64,000 nucleotides of DNA. Origin: Microcella daejeonensis. GTDB lineage: Bacteria; Actinomycetota; Actinomycetes; Actinomycetales; Microbacteriaceae. Positions 54,264 to 62,852 of the stretch are shown in pieces. The stretch lies in NCBI RefSeq assembly GCF_026625045.1, contig NZ_CP113089.1:1054001-1118000 (forward strand). The letters run 5' to 3'. Both the position numbers and the translations under genes were made by a program. The first letter of the stretch is position 1. Each line of letters opens with the position of its first letter. The notes beneath the pieces are model-generated. The model was given only the letters and a program-made list of their open reading frames with translations. It was not told where the DNA came from and searched no databases.

Positions 54264-55493
54264 GTGACGACCACCGCCGTGCCCCCGACCCCCGAGCACC
54301 TCGACCCGGCGCCGCGCGACGCCGCCGACCCGCTCGCCGCGCACCGCGGGCACTTCCTCTCCGGTGAGGGGGTCGTCGCCTACCTCGACGGCAACTCGCT
54401 CGGGCGCCCGCTCGCGCGCACGCTCGACCGCTATCCGGCCTTCGTGCGCGAGCAGTGGGGCGGTCGGCTCATCCGCGGCTGGGACGAGGGCTGGCTCGGC
54501 CGCGCGGAGGAGCTGGGCGACCGCATCGGGGCGGCCTGCCTCGGAGCGGCATCCGGTCAGACGATCGTCGCCGACTCGACGACGGTGCTCATCTTCAAGC
54601 TGCTGCGCGCCGCGATCGCCGCGCGGCCCGGGCGCGACGAGCTGGTGATCGCGCGCGACGAGTTCCCGACCGACCGATTCATCGTCGAGCGCCTGGCAGA
54701 GGATCACGGGCTCACCGTGCGCTGGCTCGACACCGCCCACGACGGCGGCGCGACCCCCGAGCTGCTCGCCGAGGCGGTGAGCGAGCGCACGATCGCGGCG
54801 CTGCTCGGCGGCGTCGCCTACCGCTCGGCCTGGTTCGCGCCGATGCGCGAGATCACCGCCGTCGTGCAGGCGCACGGCGCCCTCGTCATCTGGGACTGCT
54901 CGCACGCCGTCGGCTCGGTGCCGCTCGAGCTCGACGCCTGGGGCGTCGACATGGCGGTCGGATGCTCGTACAAGTACCTCAACGGCGGCCCGGGCGCCCC
55001 GGCCTGGGCCTACGTCGCGACCCGGCACCTGCCCGAGCTGCGCAACCCCATCCCCGGGTGGCTCGGAGCGGCGCAGCCCTTCAGCATGACGGAGGGCTTC
55101 GAGCCCGCCCCGGGCATCCGTCGCCTCGTCAGCGGCACGCCGCCGATCACGGCCATGGTGCCCCTCGCCGACATGCTCGACGAGATCGAGCAGGCCGGCA
55201 TGGCGGCGGTGCGCACGAAGTCGGTCGCGCTGACGGCCTACGCGATCGCGCTCGTCGACGCCCTGATCCCGGATGCCGCTCTCGCGTCGCCCCGCGATGA
55301 CGAGCGCCGCGGCGGACACCTCACGGTCGACCATCCGAACGCCGCGCGCGCGGTGCAGCGGCTCTGGGCCGAGGGCGTGATCCCCGACTTCCGGCACCCC
55401 AGCGGGGTGCGCATCGGGCTCTCGCCGCTGAGCACCTCGTTCGCCGAGGTGGAGCGGGGCATCCGGGCTCTCGCGGCGGCGCTCGCCGACTGA
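54264..55493 (+). CDS. kynU: Kynureninase
   Basis: KynU is a class V PLP enzyme that cleaves kynurenine to anthranilate and alanine. The 409-residue protein has the family start AYLDGNSLGRP, a WDEGW segment, IWDCSHAVGSVPLEL with the PLP aspartate, and the lysine in GCSYKYLNGGPG (K237). It stands alone; no tryptophan dioxygenase or formamidase gene is seen nearby. A bidirectional terminator follows. Confidence 0.92.
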   Translation: MTTTAVPPTPEHLDPAPRDAADPLAAHRGHFLSGEGVVAYLDGNSLGRPLARTLDRYPAFVREQWGGRLIRGWDEGWLGRAEELGDRIGAACLGAASGQTIVADSTTVLIFKLLRAAIAARPGRDELVIARDEFPTDRFIVERLAEDHGLTVRWLDTAHDGGATPELLAEAVSERTIAALLGGVAYRSAWFAPMREITAVVQAHGALVIWDCSHAVGSVPLELDAWGVDMAVGCSYKYLNGGPGAPAWAYVATRHLPELRNPIPGWLGAAQPFSMTEGFEPAPGIRRLVSGTPPITAMVPLADMLDEIEQAGMAAVRTKSVALTAYAIALVDALIPDAALASPRDDERRGGHLTVDHPNAARAVQRLWAEGVIPDFRHPSGVRIGLSPLSTSFAEVERGIRALAAALAD

Positions 55494-55536
55494 TTCCGGT
55501 CGCCGATCCGCCCGGGTCGACGCCGGGCATGACGAA

Positions 55537-55574
55537 GCCCGCCGCTCACGCGTGTGGGCGCGGGAGCGGCGGGC
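55537..55574. terminator. Bidirectional terminator after kynU
   Basis: GCCCGCCGCTC (55537-55547) and GAGCGGCGGGC (55564-55574) form a perfect 11-bp stem between converging genes. Confidence 0.78.
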
Positions 55575-55602
55575 AGTCGTGGGGCTGGCGTGCGGCGGGT
55601 GG

Positions 55603-55869
55603 CTAGCGCTTGGCGCGGCCGAGGAGCGCGCCGAGCAGGATGGCTCCGGCGGCGAGGGCGACGGCGAAGCCGACGGGCTGCTCCTCGCGGAAGCGGTCGA
55701 CGCGGCGGCCGACCTTGCGCAGCTGGCGCTTGAGGTCGTCCTCTCCGCGGGCGAGGTCGAGCGCGTCGCCCGCCTCGACCGTCGCGTCGCCGACGGCCGT
55801 GCGGCCCTTCTCGAGCAGGCTCTCGGTGCCGCGGGCGATGTCGTCCATGGGGTTCTTCTGATCGGTCAT
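55603..55869 (-). CDS. Small membrane protein, YqjD/DUF883-like layout
   Basis: The 88-residue protein has a long charged amphipathic helix (LKRQLRKVGRRVDRFREEQP) followed by one C-terminal membrane segment (VGFAVALAAGAILLGALLGR). This layout resembles ribosome- or envelope-associated YqjD/ElaB proteins and the DUF3618 protein at 21969, but similarity is only general. It lies 61 bp downstream of the YtxH-like gene on the same strand. Confidence 0.7.
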   Translation of the reverse strand: MTDQKNPMDDIARGTESLLEKGRTAVGDATVEAGDALDLARGEDDLKRQLRKVGRRVDRFREEQPVGFAVALAAGAILLGALLGRAKR

Positions 55870-55930
55870 GGTGCTGTCCTCTCGGGGATGCGGTTCAGGG
55901 GTGGTGGGGGAGTGGTGCTGCGGGCGCTGC

Positions 55931-56224
55931 TCAGCGGCCGAGGCGGTCGACGGTCTTCTTGATCGTCTTCTCCGCCTTCTTCGCCGTCGTCTTCGCGGTG
56001 GAGCGGGCCGACTTCTTCAGCTTCTTGGCGAGCTTCTCGGCCTCCTTGCGCCGCGCGGCGCGGTGCTTCTCGCGCTCCTTGCGGGCCTTCGGGTCGTTCC
56101 AGAGCCGCTCGGCCTGGTGGCGCAGGGTCTCGGCGCGGGGTGCGCTCGTCGGACGGTTCGCGCGCGATCCGAGCACGTAGGCGAGGAAGACGGCTCCGCC
56201 GATGATCAGGATGTTGTTGCGCAT
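55931..56224 (-). CDS. YtxH-like small membrane protein, second copy
   Basis: The 97-residue protein opens with one membrane segment (ILIIGGAVFLAYVLGSRANR), then HQAERLWNDPKARK, which corresponds to ADRLWSDPRVQQ of the 21196-21543 product. The tail is a very basic helix rich in Lys, Ala and Thr that could bind nucleic acid or lipid head groups. GGAGAG lies just before the ATG, and a TAGCCT -10 at 56267-56272 (minus strand) lies about 45 bp upstream. It forms a two-gene unit with the 88-residue protein gene. Confidence 0.72.
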   Translation of the reverse strand: MRNNILIIGGAVFLAYVLGSRANRPTSAPRAETLRHQAERLWNDPKARKEREKHRAARRKEAEKLAKKLKKSARSTAKTTAKKAEKTIKKTVDRLGR

Positions 56225-56349
56225 GTCTCTCCGTTCTCCGGCGGGAAGGTTCCCACCGCGTGTCAGAGGCTAGACGCGCGGAGGGGGGCCCTCGTCACGG
56301 GAGAACGGCGATACCCAGGCTGCTCTCAGACGCACCCCGGTGCCGCAAT

Positions 56350-56370
56350 CCCGGGGCGGCTCGCCCCGGG
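56350..56370. terminator. Hairpin terminator after the DrrB-like permease gene
   Basis: CCCGGGGCG (56350-56358) and CGCCCCGGG (56362-56370) form a perfect 9-bp stem with a 3-nt loop, starting 16 bp after the permease stop on the minus strand. Confidence 0.75.
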
Positions 56371-56385
56371 GTTCCCGCCCAGCGC

Positions 56386-57273
56386 CTACTTCTTGCCGAG
56401 CGAGGCGAACTTCGCGATCGAGACGGGCACGAAGACGACGAGCAGCAGCACGATGCCGATGAGCACGGTGAGGATGGGGTTCTGCACCGTCCACGCATCG
56501 CCTGCCACGAAGCCCTCGGGAGTGTTGCCGAAGAGGTCGCGGCATGCCTGCACGAGCGAGGTGACGGGGTTCCATTCGGCGAAGACCCGCAGGGGCGTCG
56601 GCAGGTTCTCCGCAGGCACGAAGGCGTTGGAGATGAAGGTGAGCGGGAAGAGCACGAGGAACGAGACGTTGTTGATGATCTCGGGGCTGCGCACGCTCAT
56701 GCCGAGGAACGCCATGAGCCAGGAGAACGCGTAGGCGAAGAGCAGCAGCAGCGCGACCCCGGCGAGGAACTCGAGCGGCGAGGATTCGACGCGCCAGCCG
56801 ACGATGAAGCCCGTTCCCATCATGACGAGCATCGACAGGCCGTTGATGACGAGGTCGCCGTTGGTGCGGCCGACGAGCACCGCGGCGCCGCTCATCGGCA
56901 GCGTGCGGAACCGGTCGATGATGCCGTCCTTCAGATCCTGCGCCATGGCCGAGCCCGAGTAGGTCGAGCCGAAGACGACGGTCTGGGCGAAGATGCCCGC
57001 CATGAGGAAGGAGGTGTAATCGCCGCCGGGGATGTCGATGGCGGCGCCGAAGACGTAGGTGAACAGCAGCACGAACATGATCGGCTGCAGCAGGGTGAAG
57101 ACGAGGATGTCGGGCACCCGGATGATCTTCATGAGGTTGCGGCGCGTGGTGATCCACCCGTCGCTGAGGAACCGGCTCACCGCGCTGCCGGGGACGGCCT
57201 GCAGGGTGCGCGATGTCGGGGAGGGGGCCGGCCCGTCGGTGCGGGTGGTGGTTGCGGGGGTCGTGCCGCTCAT
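56386..57273 (-). CDS. ABC-2 type exporter permease (DrrB-like)
   Basis: The 295-residue protein has an N-terminal cytoplasmic stretch, six membrane segments and the ABC-2 signatures SAMAQDLKDGIIDRFRTLPMSG and PLTFISNAFVPAENLPTPLRVFAEWNPVT. These fit daunorubicin-type export permeases. The ATG at 57273 overlaps the stop of the ATPase gene (ATGA). The substrate is unknown, since no biosynthetic genes are near. Confidence 0.9.
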   Translation of the reverse strand: MSGTTPATTTRTDGPAPSPTSRTLQAVPGSAVSRFLSDGWITTRRNLMKIIRVPDILVFTLLQPIMFVLLFTYVFGAAIDIPGGDYTSFLMAGIFAQTVVFGSTYSGSAMAQDLKDGIIDRFRTLPMSGAAVLVGRTNGDLVINGLSMLVMMGTGFIVGWRVESSPLEFLAGVALLLLFAYAFSWLMAFLGMSVRSPEIINNVSFLVLFPLTFISNAFVPAENLPTPLRVFAEWNPVTSLVQACRDLFGNTPEGFVAGDAWTVQNPILTVLIGIVLLLVVFVPVSIAKFASLGKK

Positions 57274-58265
57274 GCCGCGGCCTCCTTCGTGCTGTCGTCG
57301 GCGCTCCCGTCCGCCTCGGCCGCGTGACCGGTCAGCTGCAGGAACACGTCGTCGAGGGTGGGGCGCCGCATGCCGGCGTCGTGCAGGGGGATGCCCGCGG
57401 CGGTGACCTCGCCGACGATGGCGCTGAGGGCCGCGGGCCCGTCGGCGACCGGCACGATCCAGGTCTTGCTCTCGTTGGAGGCCACCGGCTCGCCGGTGCC
57501 GTGGCGGTGCAGGATCTCGCGCACGGCATCCGCCCGCTCGTCGTCGACGAGGGTGAGGGCGACCCGCTGCCCGCCGACGGAGGCCTTGAGCTCGTCGGCC
57601 GTGCCCTTCGCGATGACCTTGCCGTCGTCGATCACCGAGATGGAGTCGGCCAGGCGATCGGCCTCCTCCAGGTACTGGGTGGTGAGCAGCACCGTCGTGC
57701 CGTCGCCGACGAGGCGCTCGATGATGCCCCAGAGCGCGAGGCGGCTGCGCGGGTCGAGGCCCGTCGTCGGCTCGTCGAGGAACAGCACGGGCGGGTTGAT
57801 GACGAGGGCGCCGGCGAGGTCGATGCGGCGGCGCATGCCGCCCGAGAAGCCCTTCACCACGCGGTTCTGCGCCTCGACGAGGTCGAACAGCTCGATGAGC
57901 TCGCGCGCGCGGGCCTTCGCCTGCCGGGCGCCCAGGTGGTACAGCCGGCCGACCATCTCGAGGTTCTCGAAGCCCGTGAGGTTCTCGTCGACGGCGGCGT
58001 ACTGCCCGCTCGCGCCGATCATGCGCCGCACGCGGTCGGGGTCATCGAGCACGTCGACGCCGTCGATGACCGCCGAGCCCGAGTCGGGCCGGATGAGGGT
58101 GGTGAGCACCTTGACCGTGGTGGTCTTGCCGGCGCCGTTCGGGCCGAGCAGGGCGGTGACGGTGCCCTGCGGAACCTCGAGCGACAGGCCGTCGAGCGCC
58201 CGCACCACGGGGGCGCCCTTCGGCGTGTACGTCTTGACGAGATCGTGCGCCTCGATGAAAGCCAT
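57270..58265 (-). CDS. ABC exporter ATP-binding protein (DrrA-like)
   Basis: The 331-residue ATPase has Walker A GPNGAGKTTTV, the signature FSGGMRRRIDLAGAL and Walker B LFLDEPTTGLDP. The C-terminal extension ends in RRPTLDDVFLQLTGH, the typical DrrA tail. The ATG at 58265 begins MAFIEAHDLVKTY and lies 6 nt after a TACCGT box, which fixes the start. It diverges from the acyl-CoA dehydrogenase-like gene. Confidence 0.92.
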   Translation of the reverse strand: MAFIEAHDLVKTYTPKGAPVVRALDGLSLEVPQGTVTALLGPNGAGKTTTVKVLTTLIRPDSGSAVIDGVDVLDDPDRVRRMIGASGQYAAVDENLTGFENLEMVGRLYHLGARQAKARARELIELFDLVEAQNRVVKGFSGGMRRRIDLAGALVINPPVLFLDEPTTGLDPRSRLALWGIIERLVGDGTTVLLTTQYLEEADRLADSISVIDDGKVIAKGTADELKASVGGQRVALTLVDDERADAVREILHRHGTGEPVASNESKTWIVPVADGPAALSAIVGEVTAAGIPLHDAGMRRPTLDDVFLQLTGHAAEADGSADDSTKEAAA

Positions 58266-58271
58266 GCGCGC

Positions 58272-58277
58272 ACGGTA
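58272..58277 (-). promoter_or_regulatory. -10 box of the DrrA-like gene (TACCGT), leaderless
   Basis: On the minus strand TACCGT ends 6 nt before the ATG at 58265. Confidence 0.6.
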
Positions 58278-58338
58278 CTCCTGGCCGGCGACATCCGGGT
58301 ATCGCCGAGGTTTCGATCGCGGTGTCAGCGCCCGCGGG

Positions 58339-58344
58339 TACCGT
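58339..58344 (+). promoter_or_regulatory. -10 box of the acyl-CoA dehydrogenase-like gene (TACCGT), leaderless
   Basis: TACCGT ends 7 nt before the GTG at 58352. With the DrrA box it makes a compact 86-bp divergent promoter region. Confidence 0.6.
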
Positions 58345-58351
58345 GGGCGCC

Positions 58352-59557
58352 GTGAACGACACCGCGAACGGGATGCCCGGCGCACGCCTGCCCGAGACCG
58401 TGCTGTCGCCCGGCCTGCTGCAGGGCATCCGCGGCCGCGCCGCCGACTACGACGCCCGCAACGCCTTCTTCACCGAGGATCTCGACGAGCTCCGCGCCGC
58501 CGGCTACCTCCGCCCGCGGTCGCTCTCCGCGGCCGTGCGCGATCAGCGGCTGCTCGCCGCCCACGCCCCCGCCACCGCGCTCGGCCTCACCATGCACCTG
58601 GTCTGGATGGGCGTCGCCCGCGATCTCGCCGCCGCGGGCGACGACTCGCTCGCCTGGGTGCTCGACGAGGCCGCGGCCGGCGAGGTCTTCGCCTTCGCGA
58701 TCAGCGAGCGCGGCAACGACCGGGTGATGAGCGACTCGCTCACCCGGGTCGAGCGCGTCGAGCCCGCGGCCGACGGCTCGGGCGGCGGCTGGGCCTTCAC
58801 GGGCACGAAGATCTTCACGACGCTGAGCCCGGCGTGGACGCGGCTCGGGGTCATCGGCCGCCACGACCCCGCCGACGGCGGGGCGGAGGCCGGTGCCGGG
58901 CCGAGCATCGTGCACGGCTTCCTCACGCGCGACGGCGGCGGGTTCCGCATCGAGCCCGACTGGAACACCCTCGGCATGCGGGCGACCCAGAGCCACACCA
59001 CGGTGCTCGAGCGGGCCCTGGTGACCGACGAGCGCGTGGCGCGCATCCTGCCGGTCGGCCCCGGAGGCGACGCCTACTCGCTCGCGATCTTCGCCAACTT
59101 CCTCACCCTCATCGGCGCGGTCTACGCCGGTATCGCCGACCGCGCTCTCGAGCTCGCCGTCGAGTCGGCGCACCGCCGCACGAGCCTGCGGGCGGGCGGC
59201 GCGCCCCAGGCGCACGATCCCGACATCCGGCGACGGGTGGCGGATGCCGCTCTCGCGCTCGACGCCCTGGCCCCGCAGATCGAGGCCGTCGCACGCGACC
59301 GCGACGCGCAGGTCGACCGGGGCGTGCGGTGGTTCCGCGACCTGACGGGGCTCAAGCAGCGCTGCGTGCAGACGGCGCGCGACGTCGTCGACCAGTGCAT
59401 GCACATCGCCGGCGGCGGGGGCTACACCGCGGCGAGCGAGCTGAGCCGCCTGCAGCGCGACGTACTCGCGGGCATCTACCACCCGAGCGATCCCGAGAGC
59501 GTCGCCGCGACCATCGCCGCCGATCTGCTCGGCCCGGTTCCCGCGCCGGCTGCCTAG
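58352..59557 (+). CDS. Acyl-CoA dehydrogenase-like flavoprotein
   Basis: The 401-residue protein has the three-part acyl-CoA dehydrogenase layout. It shows an N-terminal helical domain (HAPATALGLTMHLVWMG), a middle strand domain with AISERGNDR and GGWAFTGTKIFTTLSPAW, and a C-terminal helical bundle with MHIAGGGGYTAASELSRLQRDVLAG. The short LGMRATQSHT flavin-region motif is present. No CoA ligase or enoyl hydratase gene is adjacent, so the substrate is open. Confidence 0.85.
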   Translation: MNDTANGMPGARLPETVLSPGLLQGIRGRAADYDARNAFFTEDLDELRAAGYLRPRSLSAAVRDQRLLAAHAPATALGLTMHLVWMGVARDLAAAGDDSLAWVLDEAAAGEVFAFAISERGNDRVMSDSLTRVERVEPAADGSGGGWAFTGTKIFTTLSPAWTRLGVIGRHDPADGGAEAGAGPSIVHGFLTRDGGGFRIEPDWNTLGMRATQSHTTVLERALVTDERVARILPVGPGGDAYSLAIFANFLTLIGAVYAGIADRALELAVESAHRRTSLRAGGAPQAHDPDIRRRVADAALALDALAPQIEAVARDRDAQVDRGVRWFRDLTGLKQRCVQTARDVVDQCMHIAGGGGYTAASELSRLQRDVLAGIYHPSDPESVAATIAADLLGPVPAPAA

Positions 59558-59613
59558 GGCGCCGATCGACGCGAGCGGCGGGATGCTCTGCGCTGCATCC
59601 CTGCCGCGCGAGT

Positions 59614-59619
59614 TATCCT
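59614..59619 (+). promoter_or_regulatory. -10 box (TATCCT), leaderless start
   Basis: TATCCT ends 6 nt before the ATG at 59626. Confidence 0.6.
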
Positions 59620-59625
59620 CGCCCC

Positions 59626-59838
59626 ATGACCGACCCTCTCACCGGCATCGCGATCATCGCCGTCTGCGCCGCCGTCTTCTTCTACCTGCTGTACCTCTCG
59701 GTGAGCGCCGCGATGCTCGACGCGATGCGCAAGGCGGCGGCCGAGGGCATCCTCCCGCGCGCCGATGCCGCCGATGCCGTCGCTCGGAGCGCGGTCGACC
59801 GTTCGGCCCCGGCCCCGGCCCCGGCTCCGACCGACTGA
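59626..59838 (+). CDS. Small single-pass membrane protein, 70 residues
   Basis: The product begins MTDPLTGIAIIAVCAAVFFYLLYLSV, one membrane helix, followed by a short soluble helix (AAMLDAMRKAAAEGILP) and an Ala/Pro tail. The leaderless promoter 6 nt upstream and the clear membrane segment support a real gene despite its size. No family is recognised. Confidence 0.65.
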   Translation: MTDPLTGIAIIAVCAAVFFYLLYLSVSAAMLDAMRKAAAEGILPRADAADAVARSAVDRSAPAPAPAPTD

Positions 59839-59904
59839 TGCGGGCGCCGAGCCGAGGCTGAGCATCCGCGGTGCGCCCCGATGCCCCGGGAGGGCGCTCC
59901 GCTC

Positions 59905-59910
59905 TACCCT
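59905..59910 (+). promoter_or_regulatory. Candidate -10 (TACCCT) of the TspO-like membrane protein gene
   Basis: TACCCT would give a transcript with a leader of about 70 nt. A GAGAGGGGG ribosome binding region (59971-59979) precedes the ATG at 59986. Confidence 0.4.
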
Positions 59911-59985
59911 GGGAGCGAGCCGCCGGCGCTCGAGGCCAGCGGGGCGCTCCCGCCCCCGCGCCGCGCGGCCGAGAGGGGGCGCAGC

Positions 59986-60855
59986 ATGCGCACCGAACCG
60001 CTCGCCGACACCGGCTCGCACTCCATCCCCGCTCGCGGCGCGAGCGTCGACGAGATCCGCCGACGGCGCCTGCGGCAGCTGCTGGTCGTGCTCGCCATCG
60101 GCCAGCCGATCTCGTCCCTGGTCTTCGACTGGCTCTCGCCGACGACGCTGCAGTCGGGCGCCGAGTTCTCGCCGATCGTTCCGCCCGGCGCGTGGTTCGC
60201 CATCTGGGGCCTCATCATCGTCACGAGCATCGTGTGGGCTCTGCTGCAGGTGCGGCCGTCGACGATCACGCCGAACCCGGGGATCCGCGACCGTCTCGCC
60301 GGCCCGCTCGCGATCGTCTTCGCGGGCTTCGCGCTGTGGCTCGCGACGGCGAGCCTCGGGCAGTCGAACGCGCTCGGCCTCGTGGTGTTCGTGATGATCA
60401 ATAGCGCGCACGTCGTGGCGTGGACGCGCCTGGTGCGGGCGCGCGACGAGGTCGCCGCGTGGGGGGCGCTCGAGCGGGGCATCCTGTACCTGATGATGGG
60501 CGTCTACGCCGGCTGGACGTCGATGGCGTTCTTCGTGCAGATCGCCACCGTGACGCAGGGCCTCGGCGCCCCCGTCGACACCGCCTGGGGCATCGTCTGG
60601 CAGGCCCTCGTGCTCGCCGCGGCGACGGGCACCGCCGTCGGCTTCGTCTACGGCACCCGAGGCTCGGTCGTCTACGCGCTCACCGTCACCTACGCGCTCG
60701 TCGGCGTCGGCATCAGCACGTCCGCCGCCGGCCTCACCGCCCTCTGGATCACCTGCATCGCGGGCGTCTCGATCGTCTGGGGCGCGCTCATCGTGCTGCG
60801 CATCCTGGATGCCCGGGCCGACGCCCGCCCACTGCCCGCGGCCCTGCGGCGGTAG
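59986..60855 (+). CDS. Polytopic membrane protein with TspO-like features
   Basis: The ATG at 59986 is chosen for the purine-rich GAGAGGGGG about 6 nt upstream; an ATG at 59881 in the same frame would add 35 residues without a ribosome binding site. The 289-residue product has nine or ten membrane segments. FSPIVPPGAWFAIWGLIIVTS resembles the PxGxxFAIWGxIY segment of larger TspO/MBR-related proteins. Function and ligand are unknown. Confidence 0.65.
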   Translation: MRTEPLADTGSHSIPARGASVDEIRRRRLRQLLVVLAIGQPISSLVFDWLSPTTLQSGAEFSPIVPPGAWFAIWGLIIVTSIVWALLQVRPSTITPNPGIRDRLAGPLAIVFAGFALWLATASLGQSNALGLVVFVMINSAHVVAWTRLVRARDEVAAWGALERGILYLMMGVYAGWTSMAFFVQIATVTQGLGAPVDTAWGIVWQALVLAAATGTAVGFVYGTRGSVVYALTVTYALVGVGISTSAAGLTALWITCIAGVSIVWGALIVLRILDARADARPLPAALRR

Positions 60856-61195
60856 TCGGCGGGTAGCTCTCCGCACACGCTCCGCCCGCGCGCCCGCCCC
60901 GCCCGCGCGCGCCCACGGCGCCCGCCGCTGGAGAGCCGACGGTCCTCGACTTCTGCCCCCAGCTATGTGCGCACAAGCGTCCGGAGCCTTGAGCGCACAC
61001 AGCCCGTGAGGAAGGTCTCCGCCCGGGCGATCGCGACGGTATGTCCTGCGACGCCTGGGTAAGCCGACGCTTCCGGAAGCATCGTCTTACAGACCCGTTG
61101 CACCGAGGCCGACGCCGACGCCGAAGCGTCGAACCGAGGCCGACGCGTCACGCCGAAACCGCGGTCGGATCGCAGCCCGAGGCGAGCGCCAGAGC
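60856..61195. other. 340-bp intergenic gap with short repeats, no gene seen
   Basis: The gap lies between two converging genes. It contains GCTCTCC/GGAGAGC arms (60866-60872, 60930-60936), two TGxGCGCACA words near 60966 and 60991, the palindrome GCTTCCGGAAGC near 61069-61080, and CCGAGGCCGACGC twice, about 30 bp apart (near 61103 and 61134). No convincing start codon with coding character was found on either strand. Confidence 0.5.
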
Positions 61196-61858
61196 TCAGG
61201 CCACCCAGCCGATCGACCGCAGCCACTCGGCGCAGTCGCGGGTCCAGTTCCGGGCGATCCCGGCCTCGGCGCCGCCGGCGACCCCGTCGACGAGCCCGAG
61301 CCCGTGGCGGCCGCGCGGGTACACGTGCAGCGCGTGGGGCACGTCGTGCTCGGCGAGGGCATCCGCCAGGCGGTACGCGTGCGCGACCGGCACGACCGCA
61401 TCGTCGGCGGTGTGCCAGACGAAGGTCGGCGGCATCGCGTGCGTCACGAGCCGGTCGACCGAGAGGGCGCGGCGCGTCCACGGCATCGCGCGCAGGCCGA
61501 TGAGGTTCTGCCGCGATCCGGCGTGGGTGGGCAGCTGCATCGAGACGACCGGGTAGCCGAGGACGGCGGCGTCGACGAGCCCCGAGGCGGCGGCGTGCCC
61601 GGCGAGGTGGCCGCCGGCCGAGAAGCCGAGGATGCCCAGCCGCCGCACCCCCTGCACCCGCAGCTCGCCGACGCGCGCCCGCACCGAGTGCAGCGGACCG
61701 GGGTGGCGCGTGCCCACCGGGTAGCGGTGCACGCTGGCCTCCAGCCCGAGCGAGCGCAGCCACTCGGCCACCGGCTCGCCCTCGTGGTCGGAGAGGCGCG
61801 CGTACCCGCCGCCCGGCAGCACGATGACGTGCGGCGGGCGGGTGCCGCCCTCGCTCAC
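61196..61858 (-). CDS. Alpha/beta hydrolase (acetyl-esterase-like)
   Basis: The 220-residue protein has the oxyanion segment VIVLPGGGYARLSDHEG, the nucleophile in GFSAGGHLAGH (S80), the acid in HTADDAVVP (D152 or D153) and the histidine in GRHGLGL (H185). These match small BD-FAE/acetyl xylan-esterase-like enzymes. The GTG at 61858 overlaps the stop of the upstream serine hydrolase gene (GTGA). The two hydrolases may act on related substrates. Confidence 0.85.
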   Translation of the reverse strand: MSEGGTRPPHVIVLPGGGYARLSDHEGEPVAEWLRSLGLEASVHRYPVGTRHPGPLHSVRARVGELRVQGVRRLGILGFSAGGHLAGHAAASGLVDAAVLGYPVVSMQLPTHAGSRQNLIGLRAMPWTRRALSVDRLVTHAMPPTFVWHTADDAVVPVAHAYRLADALAEHDVPHALHVYPRGRHGLGLVDGVAGGAEAGIARNWTRDCAEWLRSIGWVA

Positions 61859-62838
61859 CGCGCGCCCGCGAAGACCGCGTTGAACAGCTCGTCGAAGTCG
61901 ATGCCGACCTCGGGCCGCCAGCTGTTGATGCGGTTGGTGCCGAGGGCGAGCACGAGGCCGGCGTCGGGCGAGATCCAGAACTGCGTGCTCGTCCAGCCCT
62001 CGTGGCCGAACACCGAGTGGTCGATGAGCCCGGGGCGACGCGGCAGATTGAAGCCGAGGCCGAAGTGCTCGTGCACCTTCACGGGGTTCGCGTCGATGAC
62101 GTAGAGGCCCTCGGTGCGCGGGCGGCGCATCGCCGTCAGGGTCGCCGGGGCGACGACGGCGCCGTCGCCGCGCAGCAGCGAGCGCCCGATCGCGAGCAGG
62201 TCGCCGACGCTGCCGACGGCGCCGGCCGCGGGGTGCCGCAGGGTCATCAGGGCGGGGTGATCGTGGTCGGCGAGCTCCGCGTCGTGCACGCGGTGAGCAT
62301 CCGCATCGTCGAAATCGAGCGTCGTCGCCCCGCCGTCGGCGGCCATCGCCGCGAACTCCTCGTGGAACGAGCGCCCGCTCGCGTGCTCGACGAGCGCGGC
62401 GACGCCCTCCCACGCGAGGTTGTTGTACCGGCGGGCGGTGCCGGTCACGAACTCGAGCGGCGCCCTCTCGAGCGCGGCCCGCAGCGACTGCGGTTCGCCG
62501 AGTACGACGTCGCTGATGCCGGAGGTGTGGCTGAGCAGGTTCTGCAGCGTCGCGTGCGCGGCGGGCGCCCCCGGCACCGCCCGACCGAGCGGGGTGTCGG
62601 TCGTGAGCAGGCCGCGCTCGACCTGGCGCATCGCGGTGAGCGCGCTGAGCGGCTTCGTCACCGAGTAGAGCGCGAAGCGGTCGTCGACGTGCGCGGTGCG
62701 GCCGGCGTCGGTGCCGAAGGCCTCGAGGGCGAGCACCTCGTCGGCGCTCGCGATGCCGACGACGGCGACGGGCAGGCGGCCCGTCTCGACGTGACGGCGC
62801 ACCCAGTCGAGGGCGGGGGAGAAGGGCGTGGTCGTCAT
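61855..62838 (-). CDS. Serine hydrolase of the class C beta-lactamase fold
   Basis: The 327-residue protein has SVTK (S59, K62), the tyrosine in RYNN (Y138) and a GHEGW segment where KTG would be in class C enzymes. These are the features of EstB/Pab87-like esterases and D-aminopeptidases rather than true beta-lactamases. No signal peptide is visible. It lies 14 bp downstream of the luciferase-like gene, probably in one operon with that gene and the downstream esterase gene. Confidence 0.85.
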   Translation of the reverse strand: MTTTPFSPALDWVRRHVETGRLPVAVVGIASADEVLALEAFGTDAGRTAHVDDRFALYSVTKPLSALTAMRQVERGLLTTDTPLGRAVPGAPAAHATLQNLLSHTSGISDVVLGEPQSLRAALERAPLEFVTGTARRYNNLAWEGVAALVEHASGRSFHEEFAAMAADGGATTLDFDDADAHRVHDAELADHDHPALMTLRHPAAGAVGSVGDLLAIGRSLLRGDGAVVAPATLTAMRRPRTEGLYVIDANPVKVHEHFGLGFNLPRRPGLIDHSVFGHEGWTSTQFWISPDAGLVLALGTNRINSWRPEVGIDFDELFNAVFAGAR

Positions 62839-62852
62839 GGGGGATGCTCCGC

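Noticed and set aside
61855..62838. Class C beta-lactamase conferring resistance
   Set aside because: There is no signal peptide, the KTG motif is replaced by a GHEGW-type segment, and the gene is coupled to an esterase gene, so an esterase or peptidase role is more likely.
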